Positions 22,543-32,003 of a stretch of 64,000 bases of DNA are shown one piece after another. The position numbers and the translations under genes are program-made. The notes under the pieces are model-generated. The model worked only from the letters and a program-made list of their open reading frames with translations, ran no database searches and was not told the origin of the DNA. Every line of letters begins with the position of its first letter. Within the stretch, counting starts at the first letter, position 1. This DNA comes from Thermanaerothrix sp034436175 (GTDB taxonomy: Bacteria; Chloroflexota; Anaerolineae; Anaerolineales; Anaerolineaceae): positions 62,001 to 126,000 of the forward strand of contig CAYRUO010000001.1 of NCBI GenBank assembly GCA_964427505.1, given 5' to 3'.

Positions 22543-25500
22543 TTAGTGACGGCGCCGTTTCTTACGCGCGGGGGCCGACTCGCTTTGGTTCGCTGATGCC
22601 GGCGCTGAGGCGATGGGTGCGGCTTCTGCCCGTTCACGCTCTGTGGTGGCGGTCATACTGCGGGTGGGTTGGGCGGTGAACATGCGCGTCACCACACCGG
22701 CCCGGATTTCGCTCAAGAGTTCCTCAAACATTTCAGAGGCACGGCTCTTGTACTGCACGAGTGGGTCGCGCTGGGCATAGGCTTCCAAGCCGATTGAGAC
22801 GCGCAGCGCTTCGATGCGTGTCAAGTAGTCCACCCACATTTGCGAGATAACGCCGAGCAAAAGATCGCGATAGATCTCGTTTTGCAAGCGCCAACCCAGG
22901 ATCTCGATGATGTTTTCGCGATCGGCCTCTTCCAACGCTTCCAAGGGTTGACTGCGCAGTGCTTCGACGTAATCCTCACCGTACTCGGCACTCAGGCGTT
23001 CCAAGATGCGGGGGTGTAACTGGCCTACTGTGGTCTGAGTTTGAGCCAGGCGATTGAATTCAAATCGTCCGTAGATACGGCGTAATACCTCTTGGGCCGT
23101 TTCAAGATGGTCCAAGATGTCAGCGGTGAGTGCCTGAGGGGATTGGTCGGCTAACAACCGTGCGGCATAGTAAATGTAAGTAAGGCGCAGGTAGCGCATT
23201 TGCCCGCGGCGATGGGTACGGCGATCAAACGCCAGACGTGTGCCCTGCATCATCAGAAGCAGCAACCCTATTAACCCTCGTTCATCAATCAGAAGGTTGC
23301 CGTTGGCTTTCTCAAGAGCCGTGGTCAGGTCGCGTCGGATTTGCCCTTCCTCGCCGATGAGTTGGTTCAGGCGCAGATCAAATGCCGTTTCCAGGGCTTC
23401 CAGCACGCGGCGTCGAATATCCTCCCAGGTAAGCCCCAACACGTCCGCTGGGCGCAAACTCCAGTTCTCTACCCGTTGTTGCAGTGCCCCTAGCAGGCGA
23501 TTGAGTGCGGTACTTTGAAGGTGCGTTTCAATCTGTTCGCGCAGCGCGGTCTCGAGGTCTTCGCGTCCGTCTTCCCCGGCGACCAGGCGGCGCTGTTGCT
23601 CGGGATTTAAGCGTAGCGGTGTGCGCACCAGAGATTGCAATTCTTCCAGCAAAGCCTGTGGGCGAAGTGGGGTTTCACTCTCGGCCAGACGATCTTCCAA
23701 ACCCTCAAAGAAGGTGGAAAGCGATTCAAGACGCTCATTTAATTGTGCCTCAAACGTTTCCTCAGCCCGTTCCAGCAGGTTTTCGACAATGTGATAGAGA
23801 TGCTCATGCTCGGCTTCCAAGGCCTGCTGGGCAATCTCTAGCAGTGCGGCGATCAACCGTTCGCGGCTAACACTGCCTTCAGGCAAGCGTTGGCGCAGTT
23901 CGTTCAGCACGAGGCGCAAAGTATATGAGGGGTGATAGAGGCCGTTGGCATCAATCGGGGGCTGAATCTCTTCAAGATAAGCCAGTAAGCGCCAAGGGCC
24001 TTCAGCATCGCGCAAGGCGGCGGGGACGCGGGCCTGGATCTCACTGCGCAGCATCTCGGTGACGTCTTCACTCAGATCTTCCTTGGTGAAGACGCGATCG
24101 CGCTGGGCATAGATGCGCTTGCGTTGCAGGTTCAGCACGTCGTCATATTCCAACAGGTGCTTGCGCACGTCAAAGTTCATCCCCTCAACCCGGGTTTGTG
24201 ACTGCTCGACAATGCGCGAGACCAGACCGTGCTCAATGGGCAGACTTTCGTCAAAATTGAAACGGCGCAACATAGACTCAACCTGTTCGCCGCCGAAGAG
24301 GCGCATCAGGTCATCTTCCAGCGAGAGGTAGAAGCGCGAAGAACCGGGGTCGCCCTGACGCGCCGCACGCCCGCGCAACTGATTGTCAATGCGGCGTGCC
24401 TCATGACGCTCTGAACCGATAACATGTAGGCCGCCCAGAGCACGGACTTTTTCCATCTCGTCCATGTATTTCAGGAAAGCGTGGACGGCTTCGGCGTAAA
24501 TGCCGTAGTGTTCTTCGCGTAACCCTTGTAAAGCCTGCCGCCGTTCCTCGTTGCTCATCTCATACGCGTTGGCAAAGCCGTTGCGGCGCAAGACACGCAC
24601 GACGTCACGAATCACTTCTTCACGCAGTTCACCACCCAGTTTGATGTCCACGCCGCGACCGGCCATATTGGTAGCGATGGTCACTGCACCGTAAGCACCG
24701 GCACGCGCGATGATCTGCGATTCCTCATCGTGTTTGCGCGCGTTAAGCACCTGATGGGGGATGCCCCCCTGCAAGACGCGGATCAGGCGCGGGCGGTCCT
24801 CGTCGCGTACACCTAACAACGCTACCAGGCGTTCCAAGTTGCCTGCATCCTCGGGGTTGAGCGACGTGATTCCCACACTGCGCGCAAACTGACGCAACTC
24901 TCCAACGTTAAGTTCCGGTAGAGGCTTATTGAGGAATTGCAATTCCGGGATTGCCGTTTCGCTTTCTTGACGGTTGTGTTTTTCCAGCCAGGCCTGGCGC
25001 ACCAGCAGAACCTGCATCAGACGACGCAATAGTTCAGGCTGCAGGCGCTGTGAAAGTCGCTCGGAATGCTCAACCGAGGTCGTACCGACCAGAAGGGGAC
25101 GCCCCAAGACATGGTAACGCAGGATTTCCAAGGTGATGGCGCGTAGTTTGGCTTCCTCGGTGCGGTAGACCACATCGGGGTAGTCCTTGCGCTTCCAATA
25201 GACGGGGTGCTTGAGCGGATCATCACGGCGCGCATAATACGTGAATTTATAACCGTCCTCGTCCTTGGCGGTAACTTCCACCAGCGGCGAGTCGGGCTGC
25301 ATGGCCAGGTATTCCAGATTGGTCGGGATGGGCACGACCTCTAATTTGTAGATTTTGCTGAACTCTTCGGCTTCGGTAACCGCCGTGCCGCTCATGCCGG
25401 CCAGTTTCTGGTACATGCGGAAGTAGTTCTGGATCGTAATGGTGGCGTAGGTGACGTTTTCGGGCTCGACCCGAACGCCCTCTTTGGCTTCAACCGCTTG

Positions 25501-26646
25501 GTGCAGACCTTCGGACCAGCGCCGCCCGGGCATCAGGCGACCGGTGAATTCATCCACGATGATGACCTTACCGCCCTGGACGATGTAATCCTTGTTGCGC
25601 TTGAAGAGGAATTGCGCTTTAAGGGCTTGTTCCAGATAGCCCATGATACGGGCTTGCTCTGGGGTGACGTCCTCAGGCCGGTCAGGATCGCCCAATGCCA
25701 TATCCAAGAGGGCTTCCACATGGGCTTTACCGACTTCGGTCAGGGTGACGGTGCGGTCACGTTCGTTGATTTCGTAATCCTCTTCACGCAATTGGCGCAC
25801 CACTTGCGCCATGCGTACATACCATTCCGTTTCTTCAGCCGCAGGGCCAGAAATGATCAACGGGGTGCGGGCTTCGTCTATGAGGATATTGTCCACTTCA
25901 TCTACAATGGCGTAGTAATGCCCCCGCTGCACTCGGTCTTCTAGGCGCATGGCGAGATTATCGCGCAGGTAGTCAAACCCGAACTCGCTGTTGGTGCCGT
26001 AAACGATATCGGCACGATAGGCTTCAGCGCGGTCTACCATGCGCAACTGGTGCTGATCCTCAAAGGGGGAGGATTTTTCCAGATCTACAATGAAGGCTTT
26101 CTTGCCGTTCTCGGTGCGGGCAGCCATTTGCAAGACGCCCACTTTGAGCCCGAGCAAATCGTAAATGGGTGCCATCCAGCGCGCGTCACGCCGGGCCAGG
26201 TAATCATTGACGGTAACGAGGTGTACGCCCCGCCCGGTGAGTGCGTTGAGATAGAGCGGCAGGGTGGCCACCAGCGTTTTGCCCTCGCCGGTGCGCATCT
26301 CGGCAATTTTGCCCTCATGCAGGACGATGCCACCCATAAGTTGCACGTCGTAATGGCGCAACCCCAGCGTACGCTTGGAAGCCTCACGGACCACCGCAAA
26401 GGCTTCAGGCAGGATCTCGTTCAGTGCGACCTGCTCGGCCTGATAACGTTCCTGTTCATCCTCTATGCCGGAGGTGGCTTCGCGCAATCGGCGGCGGAAC
26501 ACCTCGGTTTGGTCGCGCAGGGCGTCGTCACTATACGATTCAAACGTTTTTTCCAGTTCGTTAATGCGTTCCACCAGGCGAGTGAGACGAGTGAGTTCTC
26601 GCCGAGTTGGATCGCCACTTAGCACACGAATTAGATTCTTGAACAT
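22543..26646 (-). CDS. secA: Preprotein translocase ATPase SecA, greatly enlarged
   Basis: SecA drives proteins through SecYEG. Walker A 'MRTGEGKT' lies at 117-124, 'VDEVDNILIDEARTP' at about 248-262, 'TNMAGRGVDIKLGG' at 659-672 and 'QLRGRAARQGDPG' at 756-768, so the motor is intact. At 1367 residues it is about 470 longer than E. coli SecA. One insert of roughly 80-90 residues lies in the second nucleotide-binding domain (about 536-627). A larger, helix-rich one of about 270 lies between 'YAQRDR' (near 846) and 'ISQMWVDYL' (near 1245). The C-terminus is basic ('RKKRRRH') and lacks the zinc-binding Cys motif. Confidence 0.96.
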   Translation of the reverse strand: MFKNLIRVLSGDPTRRELTRLTRLVERINELEKTFESYSDDALRDQTEVFRRRLREATSGIEDEQERYQAEQVALNEILPEAFAVVREASKRTLGLRHYDVQLMGGIVLHEGKIAEMRTGEGKTLVATLPLYLNALTGRGVHLVTVNDYLARRDARWMAPIYDLLGLKVGVLQMAARTENGKKAFIVDLEKSSPFEDQHQLRMVDRAEAYRADIVYGTNSEFGFDYLRDNLAMRLEDRVQRGHYYAIVDEVDNILIDEARTPLIISGPAAEETEWYVRMAQVVRQLREEDYEINERDRTVTLTEVGKAHVEALLDMALGDPDRPEDVTPEQARIMGYLEQALKAQFLFKRNKDYIVQGGKVIIVDEFTGRLMPGRRWSEGLHQAVEAKEGVRVEPENVTYATITIQNYFRMYQKLAGMSGTAVTEAEEFSKIYKLEVVPIPTNLEYLAMQPDSPLVEVTAKDEDGYKFTYYARRDDPLKHPVYWKRKDYPDVVYRTEEAKLRAITLEILRYHVLGRPLLVGTTSVEHSERLSQRLQPELLRRLMQVLLVRQAWLEKHNRQESETAIPELQFLNKPLPELNVGELRQFARSVGITSLNPEDAGNLERLVALLGVRDEDRPRLIRVLQGGIPHQVLNARKHDEESQIIARAGAYGAVTIATNMAGRGVDIKLGGELREEVIRDVVRVLRRNGFANAYEMSNEERRQALQGLREEHYGIYAEAVHAFLKYMDEMEKVRALGGLHVIGSERHEARRIDNQLRGRAARQGDPGSSRFYLSLEDDLMRLFGGEQVESMLRRFNFDESLPIEHGLVSRIVEQSQTRVEGMNFDVRKHLLEYDDVLNLQRKRIYAQRDRVFTKEDLSEDVTEMLRSEIQARVPAALRDAEGPWRLLAYLEEIQPPIDANGLYHPSYTLRLVLNELRQRLPEGSVSRERLIAALLEIAQQALEAEHEHLYHIVENLLERAEETFEAQLNERLESLSTFFEGLEDRLAESETPLRPQALLEELQSLVRTPLRLNPEQQRRLVAGEDGREDLETALREQIETHLQSTALNRLLGALQQRVENWSLRPADVLGLTWEDIRRRVLEALETAFDLRLNQLIGEEGQIRRDLTTALEKANGNLLIDERGLIGLLLLMMQGTRLAFDRRTHRRGQMRYLRLTYIYYAARLLADQSPQALTADILDHLETAQEVLRRIYGRFEFNRLAQTQTTVGQLHPRILERLSAEYGEDYVEALRSQPLEALEEADRENIIEILGWRLQNEIYRDLLLGVISQMWVDYLTRIEALRVSIGLEAYAQRDPLVQYKSRASEMFEELLSEIRAGVVTRMFTAQPTRSMTATTERERAEAAPIASAPASANQSESAPARKKRRRH

Positions 26647-26684
26647 ATGCCCTCAGTTTCCTTAAAAAGACTTGCTAAGGGGAG

Positions 26685-26693
26685 ATTATAGCA
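26685..26693 (-). promoter_or_regulatory. Extended -10 promoter of secA
   Basis: The minus strand reads TGCTATAAT, a TGn extended -10 element, about 40 bp before the secA start. I see no good -35 hexamer, as is common with extended -10 promoters. Confidence 0.55.
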
Positions 26694-26730
26694 CAACCTT
26701 AATGTCGCTTTTGAGCCCTGGGTAGCATGG

Positions 26731-27669
26731 CTAGGGAGCAGGAATCCGCCACTGAGCCGCGTACCATCTCAGATAATCCTCGAGATGGTTTTGCCAGTAT
26801 GCGCTGTTATGTTCCCCCGAATTGAGATGCCATTCATGGGGTATGCCGAGTTCGCCCAAGCGATTGACAAACGCCTGAGCGGGTTTGAGATAGCGGTCGC
26901 GCTCACCGCTATCGAGGTAAAGGTTCGGCCATTGCTCGGGAGGATTTTCGGCGGTGCGGTAGTAGAGGCGTAAATCGTCGCCCCAGAAAGGCGCAGGGCT
27001 ATGGACGCCGACGGCGATAAACAGGTTCGGATATTGAATGAAAAGATGAAGCGCCCATCCACCCCCGCGGGAGATACCGCCCAAGGCGCGGCATCCACGG
27101 GCGGGACAGACGGCAAAATGACTTTCTACCCAGGGAATGAGGTTTTCAACGATCGTTTGACCGAAGACCGATTCTCGGGGATCACGGAGGGCATATTCCT
27201 CATAGGGCATAACGATTAAGAAAGGTGGAATTTGTCCCTCGCTCATCAGCCGGTCGGCAAGTTGAGGAAGCCCCAAATCCATCCAGAGGGTTTCATCACT
27301 ACCTTGACCGTGAAGCAAATAAAGCACAGGATACTTGGACTCGGCTTGTGGGTTATAACAGGGTGGAAAATAGATGCGAAAGCGCAGGGGTTTACCGATG
27401 GGAGTAGAGTCGAGGGTGTACAGTTCAACTTTTCCCTCAGGGCAAAGCGTAGGTGTCCTTATTGGAGTTGATATGTGCGGGGCAGGGGATGGCGTCGGTA
27501 GTGGGGAAGGCTGAGTGTCGGTGAGGGTGGGTATGGCGGTGGGGGGTGTTTCGGACAAAGGCGGGGGAAGACTAGGTTGACATGCCATTAATAGCCCAAA
27601 CCATCCTAGAAAGAGGATCCCTTGCACCACCCGAAATGGCAGATACCAGATAAGACCCTTCCTAACCAT
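26731..27669 (-). CDS. Putative esterase lipoprotein (alpha/beta hydrolase, esterase D-like)
   Basis: The 312-residue protein has a signal sequence ending in the lipobox 'LLMAC' (about 26-30), a Pro/Thr-rich linker to about residue 73 and a hydrolase domain of the PF00756 type. The oxyanion and nucleophile elements are 'YLLHGQGSDETLW' and 'GGISRGGGWA' with the Ser; a likely Asp is in 'LYLDSGERD' and the His in 'SGEHNSAYW'. It probably hydrolyses an ester outside the cell; the substrate is unknown. Its start lies 2 bp past the stop of the HD-GYP gene, so the two are likely co-transcribed. Confidence 0.85.
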   Translation of the reverse strand: MVRKGLIWYLPFRVVQGILFLGWFGLLMACQPSLPPPLSETPPTAIPTLTDTQPSPLPTPSPAPHISTPIRTPTLCPEGKVELYTLDSTPIGKPLRFRIYFPPCYNPQAESKYPVLYLLHGQGSDETLWMDLGLPQLADRLMSEGQIPPFLIVMPYEEYALRDPRESVFGQTIVENLIPWVESHFAVCPARGCRALGGISRGGGWALHLFIQYPNLFIAVGVHSPAPFWGDDLRLYYRTAENPPEQWPNLYLDSGERDRYLKPAQAFVNRLGELGIPHEWHLNSGEHNSAYWQNHLEDYLRWYAAQWRIPAP

Positions 27670-27671
27670 AC

Positions 27672-29402
27672 CTAACGTGTGATAAGCCCTTGGTCTTCCA
27701 GCAGGGAGAGGAACTTGCTTACTACGTAAGGGTCGAAGAGGCGCCCGCTTTCGCGCCGCAGATATTCGGCGATAGTGTGGTCATCCCAAGCAGGGCGGTA
27801 GACGCGAGGTGTGCGTAGGGCGTCCCAAACATCCACCACGGCAAAGATACGCGCGGCAAGGGGAATTTGCTCCCCACGCAAGCCTTTAGGGTAACCACTT
27901 CCATCCCAACGCTCGTGATGGTAATAGGGAATATCCAATGCCGGCTTAAGAAATTCGATGGACTCCAGAAAGCGCAGTGCGTATTCTGGGTGACGTTTCA
28001 TGAGCGCCCATTCTTCAGGCGAGAGGTCGTCCTCTTTTTGCAAAATGGCATCTGGAATGCCCATTTTACCAATGTCATGTAGCAGTGCCCCATACCAGAT
28101 ATGAGTTAGGCTTTCCTCTTCTAGCCCAAGGGTTTTTGCCAGGGCCACGCTCCACTCGGCAACACGGCGTGAGTGCCCGCTCAAACTGCCATCCCGTAGT
28201 TCCAGCGCGGCGGCCCAGCCCTCGATGGTGGCTTCATAGGCCTGGGTGAGGCGTCGGTTAGCGTCTTGAAGTGCTTGAAATAGACGCACATGTTCCACGG
28301 CCACAGCGGTTTGGGTGCTCAGATTCTCAAAAAAGGATAGCCAATCCGGAGGATTCTCTAAAGGTGAACGATAAAACAGTTCAAAGAGGCCGTAAATTTC
28401 GCCATGGGCGACCAGTGGGGCCGCCAGATAGGCTTGGAAACCCTCTAACCGGCATTGTTCCTGAATCTCAGGGGGGACTGAGAAGGTACCAAAATTTAGA
28501 TGTTGAACCGGGGTGCGGGTGGTAATCACTTCACGGGCACATGGGTCATGATCCAGCGAGCGCCGAAGTGAGGGCTGAGGGGATCGAAAACCCTCTGCCG
28601 CGGCTAAACTTAGAGCGCGATGATCCGAATCCAAGAGCCATAGTGCCGCCGCATCCATGGGAATGGTGTTGCGTGCTTCCTGAAGAATAGTGGTCAGGAC
28701 GGCCGTCATTTCGGTATGGCTGATAATCGCGGTGTCAATAGCCCGTAGGGCAGCCATCTGACGTAGTTTTTCGTTAACATAAATTTCGGCTTCCTGACGT
28801 TCGGTGATGTCTGAAAACATCACCAAGATGGCAGGTTGCTCTTCCCAGATGATGCGCTCAGCGTGGAGCAACAGCCAGCGAGTGCTACCCCGCGCTGTGA
28901 TGACACGCAGGGTGTAGCGGGAAGGTATATTCTCCCCGCGCAGTCGTGCCGCGTAACGCATCATAGTTTGATCCCGATCTTCCGGATGAATCAAGGTAGC
29001 GACTGATAGACCCTCAAGCGTGACCAAAGGTTGCCCCAGAATCTCCGCCGCCATAGGGTTGGCGAAGACAATGCGCCCTTCCTCGCCAACGATAACGATA
29101 ATCCCCTCGGTTGCATTTTCTACCAAGGTTCGATAGCGCGCCTCGCTGTGACGCAGCGCCGCTGTACGTTGCTGCAGGCGGCGACGGAGTGCCAGCAAGG
29201 CCATCAGGCTGATCATTAATGCCCCAATCAACAGGCCAGCGGCAATAAAATAGGGTTGCAGCGTTTGCCAATCGGGTAGGATTAAGTGGGTAACTCGACC
29301 GATAATTGAACGGGTAAAGCGGCTTATATCCGGCTCGTTCTTAACGTTAAACACGTGAAGCGTATAACGTAAGACGTGCACGGGGAGAGGCATATCGTCC
29401 AT
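27672..29402 (-). CDS. PAS-GAF-HD-GYP sensor, probable c-di-GMP phosphodiesterase
   Basis: The 576-residue protein has one membrane segment near residues 50-70, a PAS domain (about 85-205), a GAF domain (about 225-380) and an HD-GYP domain (about 390-570). The catalytic markers 'LLHDIGKMGIPD', 'HHERWDGSGYPKGL' and 'IPLAARI' are complete, so hydrolysis of c-di-GMP is expected. The PAS and GAF domains would sense small ligands or redox state. It has its own minus-strand promoter and is divergent from rarA. Together with the GGDEF protein at 59846-61492 it shows that c-di-GMP signalling is used. Confidence 0.92.
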   Translation of the reverse strand: MDDMPLPVHVLRYTLHVFNVKNEPDISRFTRSIIGRVTHLILPDWQTLQPYFIAAGLLIGALMISLMALLALRRRLQQRTAALRHSEARYRTLVENATEGIIVIVGEEGRIVFANPMAAEILGQPLVTLEGLSVATLIHPEDRDQTMMRYAARLRGENIPSRYTLRVITARGSTRWLLLHAERIIWEEQPAILVMFSDITERQEAEIYVNEKLRQMAALRAIDTAIISHTEMTAVLTTILQEARNTIPMDAAALWLLDSDHRALSLAAAEGFRSPQPSLRRSLDHDPCAREVITTRTPVQHLNFGTFSVPPEIQEQCRLEGFQAYLAAPLVAHGEIYGLFELFYRSPLENPPDWLSFFENLSTQTAVAVEHVRLFQALQDANRRLTQAYEATIEGWAAALELRDGSLSGHSRRVAEWSVALAKTLGLEEESLTHIWYGALLHDIGKMGIPDAILQKEDDLSPEEWALMKRHPEYALRFLESIEFLKPALDIPYYHHERWDGSGYPKGLRGEQIPLAARIFAVVDVWDALRTPRVYRPAWDDHTIAEYLRRESGRLFDPYVVSKFLSLLEDQGLITR

Positions 29403-29452
29403 TGACCAATCCAGTCATTCCACGGATTCGGTGGTGTGGTAGCAAAGGCGAG

Positions 29453-29480
29453 ATTATACCCTCCCCCTGCAGATTCGCAA
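29453..29480 (-). promoter_or_regulatory. Promoter of the HD-GYP/esterase unit
   Basis: On the minus strand TTGCGA (complement of 29475-29480) and TATAAT (complement of 29453-29458) are separated by 16 nt, about 50 bp before the HD-GYP start. Confidence 0.6.
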
Positions 29481-29579
29481 CAGGGTTCTGAATAAGTGAG
29501 CATTTTCTCGTCACAGGGATGTTCATCCGCCCCTTTATTCTATCCTAAATCTGGGTTATGAGGGCTTTTCGTTTGGATA

Positions 29580-29588
29580 TGCTAAAAT
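29580..29588 (+). promoter_or_regulatory. Extended -10 promoter of rarA
   Basis: TGCTAAAAT is an extended -10 element ending 6 nt before the rarA ATG. Transcription would start at or within a base or two of that ATG, so the mRNA may be leaderless. Confidence 0.5.
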
Positions 29589-29594
29589 GAGAGC

Positions 29595-30989
29595 ATGGAT
29601 TTGTTTGAGCATGCCATGGAGCAGGAGATGAGCACCGAAGCACCACTTGCGGTGCGCATGCGCCCCCGCACCCTGGACGAAATTGTGGGGCAAGATCATA
29701 TCATTGGGCCGGGGCGGTTACTGCGCCGCGCGATCGAGGCAGATCACTTGATGACCTCGATCATCCTTTATGGGCCGCCCGGAAGCGGTAAGACCACCCT
29801 GGCACAGGTGATCGCCCGTCACACCCAAGCCCATTTTGAGCGTATCTCGGCGGTGCTGGCCGGCGTAGCCGACTTGCGGCGGGTGATTGAAGAGGCGACC
29901 GAACGGCGTAAACTGTACCGACGCCGTACCATCCTTTTTATTGACGAGGTGCACCGCTGGAACAAGGCACAGCAAGATGCTCTGCTTCCGCATGTAGAAA
30001 GCGGTTTGATCACTCTGATCGGTGCGACCACCCAAAACCCTTATTTTGATGTTATCCCGGCGCTGGTGTCGCGTTCCCGCATCTTTGAACTGCGGCCCTT
30101 AAGTGAGGCGGATTTGAATCAAGTGCTGGAGCGGGCATTACGCGATCCCGAGCGGGGATATGGCCAACGCAAGATCCTCATTGACCCGGAGGCACGGTCA
30201 TTGTGGCTGCGCACGGCCGGTGGTGATGCACGCAATTTGCTCAACGCGCTGGAATTAGCGGTTGAGACCACCCCGCCGGATGCAGATGGAGTCATCCATA
30301 TTACTCGCGAGATTGCCGAGGAAGCGATTCAGCAGCGCGCCATCCATTATGGGCGTGAGGGCGATGCTCATTACGACACGATCTCAGCCTTCATTAAGTC
30401 GGTGCGCGGCTCCGATCCGGATGCGGCGCTTTATTGGCTGGCAACCATGATTACGGCGGGTGAGGATCCCCGCTTTATCCTGCGCCGTCTGCTTATCCTG
30501 GCCGGGGAGGATATTGGCTTGGCCGACCCGCGCGGGCTGCTGGTAGCGGCTGCCGCCGCTTATGCATTCGAGTATGTGGGCATGCCGGAGGGCATCTATC
30601 CCATTGTGGAAGCTACGCTTTACCTGGCGACGGCGCCGAAATCGAATACTGCCACTACTTTCTTTGAGGTACAGCGTCTGGTCCAGGAAGAAGGTCCTGC
30701 GCCCGTACCCCGCCACCTTATGGATAGCAGTCGGGACGCCAAGGGGTTCGGGCATGGTGAAGGCTACCAGTATCCACATGCCTTCCCTGGGCATTTCATC
30801 CCTCAACAGTACCTGCCAGAGCGCTTGATGGGGCGGGTCTTCTATCAGCCCTCAGATCAAGGTTATGAAGCGGAAATTGCCGCGCGTCTGGCGCAGTGGC
30901 GGGCGGCACAAGCGGCGCTCAGGCCCCAGTCACCTTCCAAGGATGATGATGACCAAAATCATACTTCTGATTCGCCACGCCGAGAATGA
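29595..30989 (+). CDS. rarA: Replication-associated recombination ATPase RarA (MgsA)
   Basis: This 464-residue AAA+ protein acts at stalled replication forks. It opens with the family signature 'LAVRMRPRTLDEIVGQDHI' (about 19-37), then Walker A 'GPPGSGKT' (about 59-66), Walker B 'ILFIDEVHRW' and sensor 1 'LIGATTQNPYF'. The C-terminal part has 'SDPDAALYWLATMI' and 'EDIGLADPRGL', diagnostic of RarA/WRNIP1. The start has no Shine-Dalgarno and sits just after a promoter. The gene overlaps the downstream phosphatase gene by 41 bp. Confidence 0.95.
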   Translation: MDLFEHAMEQEMSTEAPLAVRMRPRTLDEIVGQDHIIGPGRLLRRAIEADHLMTSIILYGPPGSGKTTLAQVIARHTQAHFERISAVLAGVADLRRVIEEATERRKLYRRRTILFIDEVHRWNKAQQDALLPHVESGLITLIGATTQNPYFDVIPALVSRSRIFELRPLSEADLNQVLERALRDPERGYGQRKILIDPEARSLWLRTAGGDARNLLNALELAVETTPPDADGVIHITREIAEEAIQQRAIHYGREGDAHYDTISAFIKSVRGSDPDAALYWLATMITAGEDPRFILRRLLILAGEDIGLADPRGLLVAAAAAYAFEYVGMPEGIYPIVEATLYLATAPKSNTATTFFEVQRLVQEEGPAPVPRHLMDSSRDAKGFGHGEGYQYPHAFPGHFIPQQYLPERLMGRVFYQPSDQGYEAEIAARLAQWRAAQAALRPQSPSKDDDDQNHTSDSPRRE

Positions 30990-31596
30990 TGTCATGTACC
31001 GCCGTCTGGCGGGCCGCTTGCCGGGGGTGCATTTGAACCGTCGCGGGCAACAACAGGCCCTGGCGCTCGCGCGAATGTTGTTGGGAATGCCGGTGCAAGC
31101 GCTTTACAGTAGTCCTTTGGAACGGGCTGTGGAAACTGCCGAACCGTTAGCGCGTGCCCTGGGATTGAGGATAGAAATGCGGCCGGGTTTAAATGAGGTG
31201 GATTTTGGGCGCTGGCAAGGGCGGTCGTATAAACAATTGCAGCGAACACAACTCTGGCAGGTGCTGCAGGCCACACCTTCGCGGGTGCGTTTCCCGGAGG
31301 GTGAAGCGTTGTCCGACGCCCAGCAGCGGGTTGTTGCCGAACTGGAAGATTTGGCGGTTGAGGGTATGATCGCTTGTGTCACCCATGCCGATGTGATCCG
31401 TTTGGCGTTGTTGCACTATCTCAACATGGCATTGGACGACCTTCATCGCTTGGTGATTGCGCCTGCATCGCTCTCCGCGATTCTGGTGGGAGAGAGGGGA
31501 CCTCAGGTGCTCTTTTTTAACCGCACCCCGGACTTAGAATGGCCTTTCTTTCCTTCTCAGGGCGTTAATTCCGGTGCGTCTCCCTCGCGTTCGTGA
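30949..31596 (+). CDS. Histidine phosphatase family protein (phosphoglycerate mutase-like)
   Basis: The 215-residue protein has the catalytic 'LIRHAEND' at the N-terminus, 'YSSPLERAVETAEPLA' (near 49-64), the acid in 'LNEVDFGRW' and the second His in 'CVTHADV'. Such enzymes remove phosphate from small molecules such as alpha-ribazole phosphate or sugar phosphates. The substrate cannot be assigned here. Three consecutive in-frame ATGs occur at 30943-30951; I took the last because AAGGA precedes it at good spacing. It overlaps rarA by 41 bp, and its 3' end overlaps the convergent thioredoxin gene by 40 bp. Confidence 0.88.
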   Translation: MTKIILLIRHAENDVMYRRLAGRLPGVHLNRRGQQQALALARMLLGMPVQALYSSPLERAVETAEPLARALGLRIEMRPGLNEVDFGRWQGRSYKQLQRTQLWQVLQATPSRVRFPEGEALSDAQQRVVAELEDLAVEGMIACVTHADVIRLALLHYLNMALDDLHRLVIAPASLSAILVGERGPQVLFFNRTPDLEWPFFPSQGVNSGASPSRS

Positions 31597-32003
31597 CTGA
31601 CCTGGGCGATTTGGTGAAGCAGTTGCTCTGCCCGTGCCACGCCGCGGTTGACAAAATGGGGGTGGCCCTGGGCGTCTAGCACAAAGGTGGTCGGGATGCT
31701 GAAGACTCCCCATTGATCGGCTAATTGAGGATAATCGTAGGCATTGATTTCGATCACTTGCAGAGTTTCTCCCAATTGATCACGCACGCGTTGTAGGGCG
31801 GGGCGTTGTAAGGTTTTACACGGCACACACTCCGGAGTTGTAAAGTACAGAATGGCGGGTTTCCCGGTGCGGAATCCCGGGAGCATGAACTGCGCACGTC
31901 GTGCTTGTCGCAATAACCAATGGTTGATCAGCCTGAACACGAGGATCCCAGTGCTCAGGATCAGCAATGCCCAGAAAAGTCGTACCAGAATATCTGTGTT
32001 CAT
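31557..32003 (-). CDS. Membrane-anchored thioredoxin-fold protein
   Basis: This 148-residue protein has an N-terminal membrane helix (about 6-25) and a thioredoxin domain with the redox motif 'CVPC' (near 57-60) and the cis-proline loop 'SIPTTFVLD'. It probably reduces or oxidises disulfides at the membrane; the side on which it acts is uncertain. The ATG at 32003 overlaps the DUF4395 stop (ATGA), so the two are translationally coupled. DUF4395 and thioredoxin genes often travel together. Confidence 0.88.
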   Translation of the reverse strand: MNTDILVRLFWALLILSTGILVFRLINHWLLRQARRAQFMLPGFRTGKPAILYFTTPECVPCKTLQRPALQRVRDQLGETLQVIEINAYDYPQLADQWGVFSIPTTFVLDAQGHPHFVNRGVARAEQLLHQIAQVSHEREGDAPELTP

